A stretch of DNA of 64,000 nucleotides, taken from NCBI RefSeq assembly GCF_000425385.1, contig NZ_AUDI01000001.1:668331-732330 (forward strand), in the 5' to 3' direction. This document shows positions 39,856-51,934 of the stretch, one piece after another. Each line of letters begins with the position of its first letter. The first letter of the stretch is position 1. Source of the stretch: Pseudoduganella violaceinigra DSM 15887 (GTDB taxonomy: Bacteria > Pseudomonadota > Gammaproteobacteria > Burkholderiales > Burkholderiaceae_D). The position numbers and the translations under genes were made by a program. A model generated the notes under the pieces. The model saw nothing but the letters and a program-made list of their open reading frames with translations. It was not told where the DNA came from and did no database searches.

Positions 39856-40815
39856 TTACTTCTTCAGTTTCAGCCGCGCGGTGCGCAGGATTTCCACGCA
39901 CAGCTCTTCGTAGCTCACGCCGTTCGCACGCGCGGCCATCGGCACCAGCGAGTGGCTGGTCATGCCCGGCGAGGTATTCACTTCCAGCAGGAAGGGCTTG
40001 TTGTCCTTTTCGCGCAGCAGCACGTCGACCCGGCCCCAGCCTTCGCAGCCGACGGCGCGGTAGGCGGCAACGGCCAGGCGCTGCATCTCGTCCTGCATGG
40101 CCTGATCCAGCGCCGGCGGGCAGAAATATTGGGTGTCGTCGGTGAAGTACTTGTTCTGGTAGTCGTAGTTGCCGGCCGGCGCCACGATTTCCACGATCGG
40201 CAGCGCGCGCGCATCCTTGCCCGTGCCCAGCACGGCGACGGTGAACTCGCGGCCGGCCACGAATTCCTCAGCCAGCACGCAGTCGTCCAGCGCGGCGGCG
40301 GCATCGTAGGCGGCATTCAGGCCGGCCTTGTCGGTCACCTTGGTGATGCCGATGGTCGACCCCTCGTGCGGCGGCTTCATGATGAGCGGCAGGCCCAGGC
40401 GCGCGGCTTCCGCATCCAGGTCGGAATCGGCGCCCAGCACCGCATATTCCGGGGTCGGCAGGTTTTCGCGCAGCCACAGGATCTTGGTGGTGATCTTGTC
40501 CATGCCCACCGAGCTGGCCATCACGCCCGAACCGGTGTAAGGGATGCCCAGCAGCTCCAGCGCGCCCTGCAGGCTGCCGTCTTCGCCGTAGCGGCCGTGC
40601 AGCGCGATGAACACGCGGTCGAATTGTTCAGCGGCCAGTTCGGCCAGCGAACGCCGGCCCGGATCGAAAGCATGGGCATCGATGCCCTGGCTTTGCAAGG
40701 CCGCCAGCACGCCGGTGCCGGACATGATGGACACGTCGCGCTCGGCGGACAGGCCGCCCATCAGCACGCCCACCTTGCCGAAGGCTTGCGCTTCTTGTGC
40801 AGTCAGTTTCGTCAT
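39856..40815 (-). CDS. ddlB: D-alanine-D-alanine ligase
   Basis: The 319-residue ATP-grasp enzyme makes D-Ala-D-Ala for peptidoglycan. Motifs: VGVLMGGLSAERDVS at the N-terminus, FIALHGRYGEDGSLQGALEL, the ATP-grasp lysine region PLIMKPPHEGSTIGI and the metal loop LEVNTSPGMTSHSLVP. It begins 4 bp after the murC stop. Confidence 0.97.
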   Translation of the reverse strand: MTKLTAQEAQAFGKVGVLMGGLSAERDVSIMSGTGVLAALQSQGIDAHAFDPGRRSLAELAAEQFDRVFIALHGRYGEDGSLQGALELLGIPYTGSGVMASSVGMDKITTKILWLRENLPTPEYAVLGADSDLDAEAARLGLPLIMKPPHEGSTIGITKVTDKAGLNAAYDAAAALDDCVLAEEFVAGREFTVAVLGTGKDARALPIVEIVAPAGNYDYQNKYFTDDTQYFCPPALDQAMQDEMQRLAVAAYRAVGCEGWGRVDVLLREKDNKPFLLEVNTSPGMTSHSLVPMAARANGVSYEELCVEILRTARLKLKK

Positions 40816-40819
40816 CGCG

Positions 40820-42208
40820 TCAAGCTTTCCAGTTCGTGAGTTTTGCCGGGACGCCGCTGATCGAGCCCGCCCCCATCGTGAGCACCACGTCGCCGTCGCG
40901 CACCACGTTCATGATCGTTTCCGGCATGTCGGCGATATTTTCGACAAATACCGGCTCGGCCTTGCCGCGCGCGCGGATCGCGTGCGCCAGCGCGCGGCCG
41001 TCGGCGGCCACGATCGGCGCTTCGCCTGCCGCATAAACGTCCGACAGCACCAGTACGTCGACCGTGCTCAGAACTTTTGCGAAATCTTCGAACAGGTCGC
41101 GCGTGCGGCTGTAGCGGTGCGGCTGGAAGGCCAGCAGCAGGCGGCGGCCCGGATAGGCGGCGCGCGCGGCGGCGGTGGTCACGTCCATTTCGATCGGATG
41201 GTGGCCGAAATCGTCCACCAGGGTGAAGCTGCCGCCCGCCGGAATGGCCACTTCGCCGTATTTGGTGAAGCGGCGGCCGACGCCGGCGAAGCCCGCCAGG
41301 CCGGCCTGCGTCGCGGTATCGTCCACGCCGATTTCGCGCGCGATGGCGACCGCGGAGCAGGCGTTCTGCACGTTATGCATGCCTGGCTGGTTCAGCACGA
41401 TGTCCAGGTCCGGATAGCCTTCCTGCAGCACGGTGAAGTGCATCTGGGTGCCGACCGCGCGCGCATTGACGGCCCGCACTTCGGCGTCTTCCGCGAAGCC
41501 GTAGGTGGTCACCGGCTTGGTCACCTGCGGGATGATGGCGCGCACGTGCGGGTCGTCGATGCACAGCATGGCGCGGCCGTAGAACGGCAGGCGGTGCGTG
41601 AAGTGCACGAATGCTTGCTTCAGCTTTTCGAAGTCGTGCTCGTAGGTTTCCATATGGTCGGCATCGATGTTCGTGATGACTTCGATCATTGGCGTCAGGT
41701 TCAGGAAGGAAGCGTCCGACTCGTCGGCTTCGGCCACCAGGTATTCCCCGGAGCCCAGCTTGGCGTTGGCGCCGGCGGCGGTCAGGCGGCCGCCGATCAC
41801 GAACGTCGGATCCAGGCCGCCTTCGGCCAGCACCGACGCCACCAGGCTGGTGGTGGTGGTCTTGCCGTGGGTGCCGGCGATGGCGATACCGCGCTTCAGG
41901 CGCATCAATTCGCCGAGCATCACGGCGCGCGGCACGATGGGAATCTTGCGGGCGCGGGCGGCGACCACTTCCGGATTGTCGGCCTTGACCGCGGTCGAGG
42001 TCACGACGGCGTCGGCGTTGCCGATGAAGGCGGCGTCGTGGCCCTGGTGCACGGTGGCGCCCATGTCGACCAGGCGCTGGGTAACCGCGTTCGCACCCAG
42101 GTCCGAGCCCGACACGTTATAGCCTAAAGTCACCAGCACCTCGGCGATGCCGCTCATGCCGCTGCCGCCGATGCCGACGAAGTGAATATTCTTTACTTTA
42201 TGTTTCAT
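40820..42208 (-). CDS. murC: UDP-N-acetylmuramate-L-alanine ligase MurC
   Basis: The 462-residue Mur ligase adds L-Ala to UDP-MurNAc. It has an N-terminal [17 protein letters not shown] dinucleotide-like motif, P-loop [13 protein letters not shown] (about 122-134) and the C-terminal [15 protein letters not shown]. The start MKHKVKN overlaps the murG stop (ATGA); the longer frame extends into murG and is not coding. Confidence 0.98.
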   Translation of the reverse strand: MKHKVKNIHFVGIGGSGMSGIAEVLVTLGYNVSGSDLGANAVTQRLVDMGATVHQGHDAAFIGNADAVVTSTAVKADNPEVVAARARKIPIVPRAVMLGELMRLKRGIAIAGTHGKTTTTSLVASVLAEGGLDPTFVIGGRLTAAGANAKLGSGEYLVAEADESDASFLNLTPMIEVITNIDADHMETYEHDFEKLKQAFVHFTHRLPFYGRAMLCIDDPHVRAIIPQVTKPVTTYGFAEDAEVRAVNARAVGTQMHFTVLQEGYPDLDIVLNQPGMHNVQNACSAVAIAREIGVDDTATQAGLAGFAGVGRRFTKYGEVAIPAGGSFTLVDDFGHHPIEMDVTTAAARAAYPGRRLLLAFQPHRYSRTRDLFEDFAKVLSTVDVLVLSDVYAAGEAPIVAADGRALAHAIRARGKAEPVFVENIADMPETIMNVVRDGDVVLTMGAGSISGVPAKLTNWKA

Positions 42209-43275
42209 GCGAGTGCTTCCAATTCTTGTGCGATGGCGTCGTTCGCGTCGCGCTTGCCCACTGCAAGCGCCGCCGCCGCCATCTTCTGGCAGGTGTTGCG
42301 GTTCAAAGTCTGCAACAGCGCCGCCAGGCTTTCCGGATTCAATTCCGTCTGCGGCATGTGGATCGATGCGCCCTGCTTGGCCATCCATTGCGCGTTGTCG
42401 CGCTGGTGGCTGGTGGTCGACACCACCAGCGGCACCAGCACGCTGGCCACGCCGGCGGCCGTCAGTTCCGACACGGTGATGGCGCCGGCGCGGCAGATCA
42501 CGATGTCCGCCTGCGCGTAGGCGCCCGCCATGTCGTCGATGAAATCGACCACGTTTGCTTCCACATGCGCCTGCGCGTAAGCCGCGCGCAGGGCTTCGAT
42601 ATTCTTCTTGCCCGACTGGTGGGTCACCAGCGGGCGCTGTGCCGGCGCGATCAGCTTCAGCGCAGCGGGCAGCGCGTCGTTGAGCGCCTTGGCGCCCAGG
42701 CTGCCGCCCACCACCAGGATGCGCAGTACGCCTTCGCGGCCGGCGAAGCGCTGCTCCGGCGTCGGCAGCGCGAGGATTTCCTTGCGCACCGGGTTGCCGG
42801 TGACAACAGCCTTGCCGGCGACGGCGCCGAAATCGGCCGTGAAGCCGAAGAAGACTTTCCTGGCCATCGGGGCCAGCGTCTTGTTCGACAGCAGCAGCCC
42901 CGCATCGGCGTTCACCAGCGCCAGCGGCACGCCGCGCAGCCTGGCCATGACGCCGCCCGGCACGCAGACATAGCCGCCCATGCCCAGCACCACGTCCGGT
43001 TTGCGCTTGCCGATGAAGCGGAAGCAGTCCAGGAAGGCGCCGATCATCTTGAAAGCGCCGCCGATGGTGTGCGCCAAACCCTTGCCGCGCATGCCGCTAA
43101 AGTGCACCACGTCCATTTCCACGCCGTGCTTCGGCACCAGCTCCGTTTCCATGCCGTGCGATGTGCCCAGCCAGGACACCTCCCAGCCGCGGGCGCGCAT
43201 GGCCTGGGCGATCGCCAGGCCGGGGAAAATGTGGCCGCCGGTGCCGGCCGCCATGATCATCAGGCGCTTGCTCAT
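42205..43275 (-). CDS. murG: lipid II synthase MurG
   Basis: The 356-residue glycosyltransferase adds GlcNAc to lipid I at the inner face of the membrane. It has the N-terminal [13 protein letters not shown] loop, [16 protein letters not shown], and the UDP-GlcNAc site [15 protein letters not shown] with [11 protein letters not shown]. It overlaps both ftsW (ATGA at 43272-43275) and murC. A long frame through this region in the same phase continues upstream into ftsW but is not coding there. Confidence 0.98.
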   Translation of the reverse strand: MSKRLMIMAAGTGGHIFPGLAIAQAMRARGWEVSWLGTSHGMETELVPKHGVEMDVVHFSGMRGKGLAHTIGGAFKMIGAFLDCFRFIGKRKPDVVLGMGGYVCVPGGVMARLRGVPLALVNADAGLLLSNKTLAPMARKVFFGFTADFGAVAGKAVVTGNPVRKEILALPTPEQRFAGREGVLRILVVGGSLGAKALNDALPAALKLIAPAQRPLVTHQSGKKNIEALRAAYAQAHVEANVVDFIDDMAGAYAQADIVICRAGAITVSELTAAGVASVLVPLVVSTTSHQRDNAQWMAKQGASIHMPQTELNPESLAALLQTLNRNTCQKMAAAALAVGKRDANDAIAQELEALA

Positions 43276-44483
43276 ACCCGCCCTCCGCGCATCATCTGCC
43301 GGTTTTCGTAGTCGATGCGCAGCAGGATCGCCAGGCCGACGCAGTTGATGATGATGCCGGTGCCGCCGTAGCTCATCAGCGGCAGCGTCAGTCCTTTGGT
43401 CGGCAGCAAGCCGAGATTTACGCCCATATTGATAAATGTCTGTACACCGATCCAGATGCCGATGCCTTTCGCCGCCAGCCCCGCAAAGGTCTGGTCGATG
43501 GCAATGGCCTGGCGGCCGATGTCGAATGCACGCTTGACGATCCAGTAGAACATGCCGATGGTGGCCAGCACCCCGATCATGCCCAGTTCCTCGCCGATCA
43601 CCGCCAGCAGGAAGTCGGTATGCGCTTCCGGCAGGTAGTGCAGTTTTTCCACGCTGGCGCCCAGGCCCACGCCATAGAACTCGCCGCGGCCGAAGGCGAT
43701 CAGCGAATGCGTCAGCTGGTAGGCCTTGTTCAGGGCGTTTTCCTCTTCCCAGGGATTCAGGTAGGCGAACAGGCGCGCGCGGCGGAACGGCGAGAGCCAG
43801 ATGATGGTCACGAAAATCAGCACCAGCATGCCGCCGATGCCGCCGAACCAGACCGCGTTGACGCCGCCCAGGAACAGGATACCCATGGCAATGCAGACGA
43901 TCACGCCGAAGGCGCCCAAGTCCGGCTCGAGCAGCAGCAGCAGGCCGACGACGGCCACCGCCAGCGCCATCGGCGCGAAGCCTTTGGACAGCCGGTGCAT
44001 GAATTCCTGCTTGCGCACGGTATAGTCGGCCGCATACAGCACGATGAAAAGCTTCATCAATTCGGACGGCTGGAACTGGAAGAGTTTCAGCGTCAGCCAG
44101 CGGCGCCCGCCATTCACGTTGACGCCAAGTCCGGGAACGAACAGGAGCGCCAGCGCGACCAGGGTGGCGATGAACAGGTAGGGCGCAGCCTTCTGCCAGT
44201 GTTCGATACGCACGCGGAAAGCGACGGCCGCCGCCACGATGGCGATGCCGATGAAGATCGCCTGGCGCTGCACGAAGTAGTAATTCTTGTAAGCGGCGAA
44301 CTTGGGCGAATCCGGCAACGCGATCGACGCCGAATACACCATCACCATGCCGAACAGCATCAGCAGCAGCACCGACCAGACCAGCGGCTGGTCGTATTCC
44401 ATCATCTTCGAATGGCGTGCGCGCCCGTCCAGCGGAGCTGGAGAGGCGGAACCACCGAAGCGGAATGGAAGCTGGAATGCCAT
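43272..44483 (-). CDS. ftsW: SEDS-family peptidoglycan polymerase FtsW
   Basis: The 403-residue polytopic protein has about ten membrane helices and SEDS motifs ([58 protein letters not shown]). It works with FtsI to make septal peptidoglycan. It shares one base with the murD stop (TGATG) and four with murG. Confidence 0.97.
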   Translation of the reverse strand: MAFQLPFRFGGSASPAPLDGRARHSKMMEYDQPLVWSVLLLMLFGMVMVYSASIALPDSPKFAAYKNYYFVQRQAIFIGIAIVAAAVAFRVRIEHWQKAAPYLFIATLVALALLFVPGLGVNVNGGRRWLTLKLFQFQPSELMKLFIVLYAADYTVRKQEFMHRLSKGFAPMALAVAVVGLLLLLEPDLGAFGVIVCIAMGILFLGGVNAVWFGGIGGMLVLIFVTIIWLSPFRRARLFAYLNPWEEENALNKAYQLTHSLIAFGRGEFYGVGLGASVEKLHYLPEAHTDFLLAVIGEELGMIGVLATIGMFYWIVKRAFDIGRQAIAIDQTFAGLAAKGIGIWIGVQTFINMGVNLGLLPTKGLTLPLMSYGGTGIIINCVGLAILLRIDYENRQMMRGGRV

Positions 44484-45985
44484 CAGATCTCCTGCCCCGC
44501 ATCAAGCGCGATCTCGCGTACGGTGTCGATGAACACCTGCGCGCGGTGCGCGTAGTTCTTGAACATGTCCAGGCTGGCGCAGGCTGGCGACAGCAGCACG
44601 GCATCGCCACCATGGGCCAGCGCGGCGGCGCGTTTGGTCGCCTCTTCCAGCGTGGCGACATCCTCCATCTTCACGCCGGTCGGCTCCAGTGCCGTGCGGA
44701 TGGCGGGCGCATCGCGGCCGATCAGCAGCACAGCGCGCACGAAGCGGCGCACCGGGTCGGCCAGCGGCTCGAATTCCTGGCCCTTGCCGTCGCCGCCCGC
44801 GATCAGGACGAGCTTTTGCTCGCCGCCGAAGGACTGGCCCAGGCCCACCAGGGCTGCGACAGTCGCGCCCACATTGGTGCCCTTGGAGTCGTCGTAGTAG
44901 TCGACGCCGTTGATCGACGCCACCAGTTCCACGCGGTGCGGCTGCCCCTTGTATTCGCGCAGGCCGTGCAGCAGCGGCGCGAACGGCAGGCCGATGGCGC
45001 GGCACAGGGCCAGCGCCGCCAGCGCGTTGGCGGCGTTATGCGTGCCGCGGATCTGCAGCGCATCGGCCGGCATGAGTTTCTTGGTGAAGCATTCCACCGG
45101 CGCAGGCGGCGGATCGTTCTTGCGGCGCTTCTTCGGCGGCTCGACGTCTTCGCTCGGTTCAGCGGTGGCGAGCCAATACACGCCGCGTTCGCTGACCAGG
45201 CCGAAACTATTGGCCAGCGCCGGCGCATCGGTGCCGAACGTGACGTTTTCCCCGGTCGGGTTGGCCATCGCCATGGTCCAGCGGTCGTCGCGGTTCAGCA
45301 CGCGCACGGTGTCTGCGCCGAAGATACGCTGCTTGTCGTCGGCGTAAGCCTGCATGCTGCCGTGCCAGTCCAGGTGGTCCTGGGTCACGTTCAGCACGGT
45401 GGCAGCGTCGGCCTGCAGCGAATACGTCGTGTGCAGCTGGAAGCTGGACAGCTCCAGCACCCAGGCCTGCGGCAGCGCATCGTGCTCCATCACGTCGCGC
45501 AGCACGTCCAGCGCGGCCGGGCTGATATTGCCGGCGACGCGCACCGACAGGCCGGCGCGCTCGCACAGCTGGCCGGTCAGGCTGGTGACGGTGGTTTTGC
45601 CGTTGGTGCCGGTGATGGCGATGACCTTCGGCGCGTAGGCGCGGTCTTCCTTCAGCCATTGCAGCGCCTGGGCGAACAATTCGATCTCGCCCCAGACGGG
45701 AATGCCCTTCTGCGCCGCGGCCGGGATGATTTCGGCCAGCTCTTTGTTCGGGGCCAGGCCCGGGCTGGCGCAGACGAAGTCGACGCCGTCCAGCAGCGCC
45801 GCGTTGAACGGTCCCGCGATGAACTGCGTGCCGGGCAGCTGCTCGCGCAGCAGCGGCAGGCGGTCCGGCACCGGGCGCGTGTCGGCCACGCGCAGCAGCG
45901 CGCCGCAGCGCGCCAGCCAGTGCGCCATCGCCAGGCCCGATTCGCCCAGCCCCAGTACCAGGGCAATTTTGCCGTTATAGATCAT
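44483..45985 (-). CDS. murD: UDP-MurNAc-L-alanine-D-glutamate ligase MurD
   Basis: The 500-residue Mur ligase has the N-terminal [16 protein letters not shown] motif, P-loop [15 protein letters not shown] (about 121-135), a [13 protein letters not shown] segment and [11 protein letters not shown] near the end. It is somewhat longer than the usual 430-450 residues because of a charged insert near residues 280-295 ([15 protein letters not shown]). It overlaps mraY (TAATG) and ftsW (TGATG) by one base each. Confidence 0.97.
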   Translation of the reverse strand: MIYNGKIALVLGLGESGLAMAHWLARCGALLRVADTRPVPDRLPLLREQLPGTQFIAGPFNAALLDGVDFVCASPGLAPNKELAEIIPAAAQKGIPVWGEIELFAQALQWLKEDRAYAPKVIAITGTNGKTTVTSLTGQLCERAGLSVRVAGNISPAALDVLRDVMEHDALPQAWVLELSSFQLHTTYSLQADAATVLNVTQDHLDWHGSMQAYADDKQRIFGADTVRVLNRDDRWTMAMANPTGENVTFGTDAPALANSFGLVSERGVYWLATAEPSEDVEPPKKRRKNDPPPAPVECFTKKLMPADALQIRGTHNAANALAALALCRAIGLPFAPLLHGLREYKGQPHRVELVASINGVDYYDDSKGTNVGATVAALVGLGQSFGGEQKLVLIAGGDGKGQEFEPLADPVRRFVRAVLLIGRDAPAIRTALEPTGVKMEDVATLEEATKRAAALAHGGDAVLLSPACASLDMFKNYAHRAQVFIDTVREIALDAGQEI

Positions 45986-47154
45986 TAGCGCAGCTTCAGT
46001 GTGGACAGGCCGACCAGGACCAGCATCATCGTGATAATCCAGAAGCGCACGACGACCTGGGTTTCTTTCCAACCCTTCTGTTCAAAGTGGTGGTGCAGCG
46101 GCGCCATCAGGAATACGCGGCGGCCGACGCCGTAGCGCTTCTTGGTGAACTTGAACCAGCCCACCTGGATGATCACCGACAGCGTTTCCGCAACGAAGAT
46201 GCCGCCCATGATGAACAGGACGATTTCCTGGCGCACGATGACGGCGATGGTGCCCAGCGCGCCGCCCAGCGCCAGCGCGCCGACGTCGCCCATGAAAACC
46301 TGGGCCGGGTGCGCGTTGTACCAGAGGAAGGCCAGGCCCGCCCCCGCCATCGCACCGCAGAAAATGATCAATTCGCCGGCGCCGGGAATGTGCGGGATGA
46401 ACAGGTATTTCGAGTACGTTGCGGAGCCGGTCAGGTAGGCGAACAGGCCAAGCCCCGAACCGACCATCACCGTCGGCATGATGGCCAGGCCGTCCAGGCC
46501 GTCGGTGAAGTTGACGGCATTGGAGGTGCCGACGATGACGCAATAGGTCAGCGCGATGAAGCCCCACACGCCCAGCGGGTAGCTGATGGTCTTCACGAAG
46601 GGCACGATCAGGTCGGCCTTTGGCGGCAGGTCCATCGAGAAGCCCGACTGCACCCACTGGAAGAACAGCTCGAACACCTTGACCGGCGTCGGCGCCGACA
46701 CGGAGAAGGCCAGGTACAGCGCGGCGGCGATGCCGACCAGCGACTGCCAGAAGTATTTTTCGGCCGAGCGCATGCCTTCCGGGTCCTGGCGCACCACCTT
46801 GCGGTAGTCGTCCACCCAGCCCACGGCGCCGAAGCCCATGGTCACGATCATCACCGGCCAGATCAGGCGATTCGACCAGTCGCACCACAGCACGGTAGCG
46901 ACGCCGAGCGCGATCAGCAGCAGTACGCCGCCCATGGTCGGGGTGCCGTGCTTTTTCAAGTGGGTCTGCGGGCCGTCGGTGCGCACGGCCTGGCCGTATT
47001 TCATCACGGTCAGTTTGCGGATCACGGCCGGACCGGCGATCAGGCCGATCAGCAGGGCCGTGATGGTCGCCATCACGGCGCGGAAGGTGATGTAGTTAAA
47101 GAGGCGGAAAGCCCCGATGTCGTCCTGCAGGATTTGTGCCAGCCAGAGCAGCAT
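45985..47154 (-). CDS. mraY: phospho-MurNAc-pentapeptide transferase MraY
   Basis: The 389-residue polytopic enzyme makes lipid I. Typical motifs: [10 protein letters not shown], the Asp-rich [19 protein letters not shown] and the HHH motif [12 protein letters not shown]. The start lies 2 bp after the murF stop, and its stop overlaps murD. Confidence 0.98.
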   Translation of the reverse strand: MLLWLAQILQDDIGAFRLFNYITFRAVMATITALLIGLIAGPAVIRKLTVMKYGQAVRTDGPQTHLKKHGTPTMGGVLLLIALGVATVLWCDWSNRLIWPVMIVTMGFGAVGWVDDYRKVVRQDPEGMRSAEKYFWQSLVGIAAALYLAFSVSAPTPVKVFELFFQWVQSGFSMDLPPKADLIVPFVKTISYPLGVWGFIALTYCVIVGTSNAVNFTDGLDGLAIMPTVMVGSGLGLFAYLTGSATYSKYLFIPHIPGAGELIIFCGAMAGAGLAFLWYNAHPAQVFMGDVGALALGGALGTIAVIVRQEIVLFIMGGIFVAETLSVIIQVGWFKFTKKRYGVGRRVFLMAPLHHHFEQKGWKETQVVVRFWIITMMLVLVGLSTLKLR

Positions 47155-47156
47155 GA

Positions 47157-48602
47157 TTAGTGTGTTTCCTTTGTAGCTTGTTGCGATCCAATCAAATGCT
47201 GCACGACCCGTTCCATTTTCATGAAGCGGGAGCCCTTGATCAATACGGTTGCATCCGGCGTAGCTGCGGCGCTTACGGCCTGCAGCAGCGCGTCGAATTC
47301 CTGATGGTGCTCGGCGTGCGGCGCCATGTGGGCGGCCAGCGTGCCGGTGGCGAAGAAGCGTTCGATGCCTTTGCTTGCGGCGTAGGCAGCGACTTCCTCG
47401 TGAAACTCCTTGCCCTGCGTGCCGACTTCGCCCATATCGCCCAGCACGAGCACGCGCGGCGCCCGGGCCTTGGCCAGCACGTCGATGGCGGCGCGCACCG
47501 AGTCCGGATTGGCGTTGTAGGTGTCGTCGATCAGCAGCGCGCCGTTGGCGGCCTGCTTTTTCTGCAAGCGGCCGTTGACCGGCGCGAAGGCCTGCAGTCC
47601 GGCACGGATGGTCGAGGTGTCGATGCCGGCCGCATAGGCGCAGGCGATGGCCGCCAGCGCATTGCGGACGTTGTGCTCGCCCGCGGCCTGCAGCGACACG
47701 CTGAAGTGGCGCGGCACGGCGTCCGGCGTGGCGAAGCTCGCGGCGCTGCCGGCCGTCGAAGCGGCGGCCGGGTGGATCGTCACCTCCAGTTCGGCGCCGA
47801 AGTCGCCGGCGGCATAGGTGCAGCTCACGTTGGCGGCGGCGTCCAGGCCGAAGGTCAGCACGCGGCGGCCGACCGACATTTCGCGCCAGACCGGAGTGAA
47901 CTCGTCGCCGTGCGGGAACACGGCCACGCCGTCGCCCGGCAGCGCGGACAATACGCTGCCGTTCTCGCGCGCCACCGCTTCCACGGTGTGCATGAATTCC
48001 TGGTGTTCGCGCTGGGCATTGTTGACCATGCCGATCGTTGGCGCGGCAATCGCGCTCAGGCGACCGATTTCGCCCGCATGGTTCATGCCCAGTTCCACCA
48101 CGGCGGAACGGTGCGATGCATCGAGGCGGAACAGCGTGAGCGGCACGCCGATTTCGTTATTCAGGTTGCCGCGCGTCGCCAGCCTGCCCTCTTCGCCGTG
48201 GGCAGCGGCCAGGATGGAGGCGATCATTTCCTTGACCGTGGTCTTGCCGTTCGAGCCGGTCACGCCGATCACCGGCAGGGTGAACTGCCGGCGCCAGTAG
48301 TTGGCGATCTGGCCCAGCGCCGCCAGGGTATCCGGCACGACGATGGCCGGCAGGGTCCAGCCTGGCGGCAGTTTTTCGACGATGACGGCGGCCACGCCCT
48401 TGTCGAGCACCTGCTGCAGGAAGTCGTGGGCGTCGAATACCTCGCCGCGCAGGGCGACGAACAGCTGGCCGGCGCCGACGGTGCGGGTGTCGGTGGATAC
48501 GCCGTCGAAGTCCAGCGCCAGCGCCGCGTCATTGGTCAGCACACCGTGATGCAGGTGCGCGCCGGCCAGCGCAGGCAGGATGTGGGCGAGCGTGCTGCGC
48601 AT
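47157..48602 (-). CDS. murF: UDP-MurNAc-tripeptide-D-Ala-D-Ala ligase MurF
   Basis: The 481-residue Mur ligase attaches D-Ala-D-Ala. It has P-loop [18 protein letters not shown] (about 115-132), [16 protein letters not shown] and [18 protein letters not shown]. Its ATG overlaps the murE stop by one base (TGATG). Confidence 0.97.
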   Translation of the reverse strand: MRSTLAHILPALAGAHLHHGVLTNDAALALDFDGVSTDTRTVGAGQLFVALRGEVFDAHDFLQQVLDKGVAAVIVEKLPPGWTLPAIVVPDTLAALGQIANYWRRQFTLPVIGVTGSNGKTTVKEMIASILAAAHGEEGRLATRGNLNNEIGVPLTLFRLDASHRSAVVELGMNHAGEIGRLSAIAAPTIGMVNNAQREHQEFMHTVEAVARENGSVLSALPGDGVAVFPHGDEFTPVWREMSVGRRVLTFGLDAAANVSCTYAAGDFGAELEVTIHPAAASTAGSAASFATPDAVPRHFSVSLQAAGEHNVRNALAAIACAYAAGIDTSTIRAGLQAFAPVNGRLQKKQAANGALLIDDTYNANPDSVRAAIDVLAKARAPRVLVLGDMGEVGTQGKEFHEEVAAYAASKGIERFFATGTLAAHMAPHAEHHQEFDALLQAVSAAATPDATVLIKGSRFMKMERVVQHLIGSQQATKETH

Positions 48603-50146
48603 CAGTGCGGCCTCATCATGGTCAGGCGTGCGGACAGTGCCAGCTGCGCGTGCTCGGCGTCCGAGAACGGCATCTTGCGGCCCTTGATTTCCTGGTAAGG
48701 CTCATGGCCCTTCCCCGCCAGCAGGATCACGTCGGCCTTGCCGGCATTGCGCACGGCCGACAGGATCGCGGCGGCACGGTCTTCCACCGCCGTGAATTCG
48801 GAATTCGGATGGCCGGCGTCCATGCCAGCGACGATCTGGCGAATGATCTCCGCCGGCTCTTCGCTGCGCGGATTATCGCTGGTGACCAGCACGTGTTCGG
48901 CCAGCTGGGAAATCCGGCCCATTTGCGGGCGCTTGCCCGGATCGCGATCGCCGCCGCAGCCGAACACGCACCACAACTGGCCGCCGCGATCGGAAGCAAC
49001 CGAGCGCAGGGCTTCCAGCGTCTTTTCCAGCGCGTCCGGCGTGTGCGCGTAATCGATCACCACCATCGGCGCATCCTGGCCGCCGATCTGCTGCATGCGA
49101 CCGGGGGCCGGTTGCAGCGATTCGATACCATCGATGGCGGTGCGGAAGGCCACGCCCTTGGCCAGCAGCGCGGCCAGCACGGCCAGCGCATTGCTGACAT
49201 TGAACGGGCCGACCAGCTGGGTGCGCACATGCGCATGGCCGAAGGTCGAATCGAGGTTGAACTCCGTGCCCAGGTTGCGGCTGCGCAGCGAGCTGGCGCG
49301 CAGCATCGATATGCCGGGCACGTTCGGCTGCGCCTTGATGTCTTTCAGCGTGTAGCCGATGATGGCCGGCTTGCGCGCCGCCTTGGAGGCCTTGATGTGC
49401 GCCACCAGGCGGTGCCCCATCGGGTCGTCCAGGTTGACGACGGCGTGCTTCAGGCCGGGCCAGTCGAACAGTATGGTCTTGGCGGCTTCGTAGTTCGCTT
49501 CGTCGCCGTGGTAATCGAGGTGGTCGCGCGTCAGGTTGGTGAAGATCGCCACGTCGAAATGCATGCCTTCGGTACGGCCCTGGTGCAGGCCGATAGACGA
49601 GGCTTCGATCGCCAGCGCACCGGCGCCGTCCGCATGCACTTCCTGCAGCTTGCGCGCCAGCAGCACGGCGTCCGGCGTGGTGTAGCCGGTTTCGTCGAAT
49701 TCCACTTCGCCGCGGGCACGGAACATGCCCACGCCCAGGGTACCGATAACGGCGGTCGATTCGCCGACCTTGGCCAGCGCCTGGCCGGTCCACACGGCGC
49801 AGGAAGTCTTGCCGTTGGTGCCGGTCACGGCCACCGTGAACATATCGGCATCCGGCTGGCCGTACCAGGCGTGGGCAATCGGCCCAGCCTGTTTTTTCAG
49901 GCCCGGCACGGCCAGGTGCGGCACGGCGTGCGCCTCGTCCCAGGCGTAGCCACTATCGTCGTACACCACGGCGGCGGCGCCATTGGCAATGGCGGCGGCG
50001 ATGAAGCTGCGGCCATCCTTGGCGTCGCCCGGATAGGCAAAGAACACGTCGCCGGCCTCGATGCGGCGCGAGTCGGATGCCAGCTGCGCGTTCGGCGCTG
50101 CCTGCCGCATCCAGTTGATGGTATCTTGATGGTTCATCGTATTCAT
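48602..50146 (-). CDS. murE: UDP-MurNAc-dipeptide-meso-diaminopimelate ligase MurE
   Basis: The 514-residue Mur ligase has the P-loop VTGTNGKTSCAVW (about 108-120) and, in the C-terminal domain, TSDNPRSEEP. The DNPR motif marks meso-diaminopimelate rather than lysine specificity, as expected for a Gram-negative. It starts directly after the ftsI stop (no gap) and overlaps murF. Confidence 0.97.
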   Translation of the reverse strand: MNTMNHQDTINWMRQAAPNAQLASDSRRIEAGDVFFAYPGDAKDGRSFIAAAIANGAAAVVYDDSGYAWDEAHAVPHLAVPGLKKQAGPIAHAWYGQPDADMFTVAVTGTNGKTSCAVWTGQALAKVGESTAVIGTLGVGMFRARGEVEFDETGYTTPDAVLLARKLQEVHADGAGALAIEASSIGLHQGRTEGMHFDVAIFTNLTRDHLDYHGDEANYEAAKTILFDWPGLKHAVVNLDDPMGHRLVAHIKASKAARKPAIIGYTLKDIKAQPNVPGISMLRASSLRSRNLGTEFNLDSTFGHAHVRTQLVGPFNVSNALAVLAALLAKGVAFRTAIDGIESLQPAPGRMQQIGGQDAPMVVIDYAHTPDALEKTLEALRSVASDRGGQLWCVFGCGGDRDPGKRPQMGRISQLAEHVLVTSDNPRSEEPAEIIRQIVAGMDAGHPNSEFTAVEDRAAAILSAVRNAGKADVILLAGKGHEPYQEIKGRKMPFSDAEHAQLALSARLTMMRPH

Positions 50147-51934
50147 TTACATGGCCTCCGGTCCGGTATCCGTCGGCACCACGATCTCGGTGACGTTCGA
50201 ATCAGGAGGCACATTGGAGGCGCGCAGGGCGTTGATCGCCACTGCCGCGAAAGTTGGTGCTGCGACCGAGCCGCCGAAGTGGCCGTTTTGGGTCGGTTCG
50301 TCGATCATGACCGCAATGATGAAGCGCGGCGCCGACATCGGCACCATGCCGACGAAGGAACCGATGTACTTGCGCGGCATGGCGTAGTGGCCGTTCTCCA
50401 CCTTGTAGGCGGTGCCGGTCTTGCCGCCCACGCGGTAACCCGGAATCTGCGCCTTCTTGGCCGTGCCGTCCTTGCCCGACACCACCGACTCCAGCATTTC
50501 GCGCATCTGGGCGGCGGTCTGCGGCTTGATGATCTGCTGGCCCAGCGGCGGCTTGCCCACCTTCTCGAACGAAAGCGGGATGGTGTCGCCATTGCGGGCA
50601 AACATCATGTACGAACGCGCCAGCTGGATCAGCGACACGGAAATGCCGTTACCGTAGCTCATGGTCGCCTGTTCGACCGGGCGCCAGGACTTGTACGGAC
50701 GCACGCGGCCCGCCACAGCGCCGGGGAAACCCCACTTCGGCTGCTGGCCGAAACCGACCTTGGTGAACATCTCCCACATGTCCTGGGCCGGCATGCTGAG
50801 CGCGATCTTCGAGGTGCCGATATTCGACGACATTTCGATGATCTGGCTCACATTGATCACGCCGTGCGCCTTGGTGTCGGAAATCGTGCGGTCCAGAATG
50901 GTGTATTTGCCGGCGCCGGTATCGATATAGGTATTCGGATTGACACGGCCGGTATCCAGCGCCAGCGCCACCGTGATCGGCTTCAGCGTGGAACCCGGCT
51001 CGAAGGTGTCGGTCATGACGCGATTGCGCAGCTGCGCGCCGGTCAGGCTGCGGCGGTCGTTCGGGTCGTAGCTCGGGTAGTTGGCCAGGGCCAGCACTTC
51101 GCCGGTATGCACGTCGAGCACCACGGCGCCGCCGGCCTTGGCACCGAAGTGTTCGACGGCGTTTTTCAGCTGGGTGTAGGCAATGTACTGGATCTTGCTG
51201 TCCACCGACAGCACCACGTCCTTGCCGTTATGCGGTTCGATCTTGCCGCCGATATCCTCGACGATTCGGTGCTGGCCATCCTGGATGACGCGGCGCGAAC
51301 CGGGCTTGCCGACCAAGTTGGCCTGCTGCGCCAGTTCCATCGACTCCTGCCCTTTGTCGTCCACGTTGGTGAAGCCGACCAGGTGGGTCATCACTTCGCC
51401 TTGCGGATAGAAGCGCTTGTATTCAGGGCGGATATCCATGCCGGCCAGGTCCAGCGCCTTGATCTTGTCAGCCACTTCCACCTCGACCTGGCGTTTCAGG
51501 TAGACCAGGTTGCGGTCGGAATCGAGCTTCTTGCGCAGCTCCGCCTCGCTCATTTCCAGCAGGCCGGCCAGGGCGCGGATCTTCTCTTTCGGCGCGGCTT
51601 GCAGCTCCTCCGGGGCAGCCCAGATGGCGCGCACCGGAATGGACGACGCCAGCACCTGGCCGTTGCGGTCGGTGATCTTGCCGCGCACGGCCGGCAATTC
51701 CTGGGTGCGCAGGTAGCGGTTGGCCCCCTGCTCCTGCAGGAATTGCTGCTGGCGGGCGGTGCCCTGCAGCCAGACCGCGCGCGCGGCCAGCGCGCCGAAC
51801 GCGATAAAGAGCACGAACAGCACGACGCGCGAACGCCACGACGGCAGGCGCACCGCGAGCACCGGGCTCTTGGAGAAGGACATGCCTTGCGAACGCGCCA
51901 CGCGCGCCGTTCCGGTTCCGCCGCTGGAGCGCAT
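50147..51934 (-). CDS. ftsI: septal peptidoglycan transpeptidase FtsI (PBP3)
   Basis: The 595-residue class B penicillin-binding protein has one N-terminal membrane helix (about 36-52) and a pedestal domain with RGKITDRNGQVLA (about 84-96). In the transpeptidase domain, S315-TLK is the SxxK nucleophile motif, S369-S-N the SxN motif and K505-TG the KTG motif. The ATG at 51934 was chosen; it overlaps the ftsL stop (TGATG). A GTG one codon upstream is also possible. Confidence 0.97.
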   Translation of the reverse strand: MRSSGGTGTARVARSQGMSFSKSPVLAVRLPSWRSRVVLFVLFIAFGALAARAVWLQGTARQQQFLQEQGANRYLRTQELPAVRGKITDRNGQVLASSIPVRAIWAAPEELQAAPKEKIRALAGLLEMSEAELRKKLDSDRNLVYLKRQVEVEVADKIKALDLAGMDIRPEYKRFYPQGEVMTHLVGFTNVDDKGQESMELAQQANLVGKPGSRRVIQDGQHRIVEDIGGKIEPHNGKDVVLSVDSKIQYIAYTQLKNAVEHFGAKAGGAVVLDVHTGEVLALANYPSYDPNDRRSLTGAQLRNRVMTDTFEPGSTLKPITVALALDTGRVNPNTYIDTGAGKYTILDRTISDTKAHGVINVSQIIEMSSNIGTSKIALSMPAQDMWEMFTKVGFGQQPKWGFPGAVAGRVRPYKSWRPVEQATMSYGNGISVSLIQLARSYMMFARNGDTIPLSFEKVGKPPLGQQIIKPQTAAQMREMLESVVSGKDGTAKKAQIPGYRVGGKTGTAYKVENGHYAMPRKYIGSFVGMVPMSAPRFIIAVMIDEPTQNGHFGGSVAAPTFAAVAINALRASNVPPDSNVTEIVVPTDTGPEAM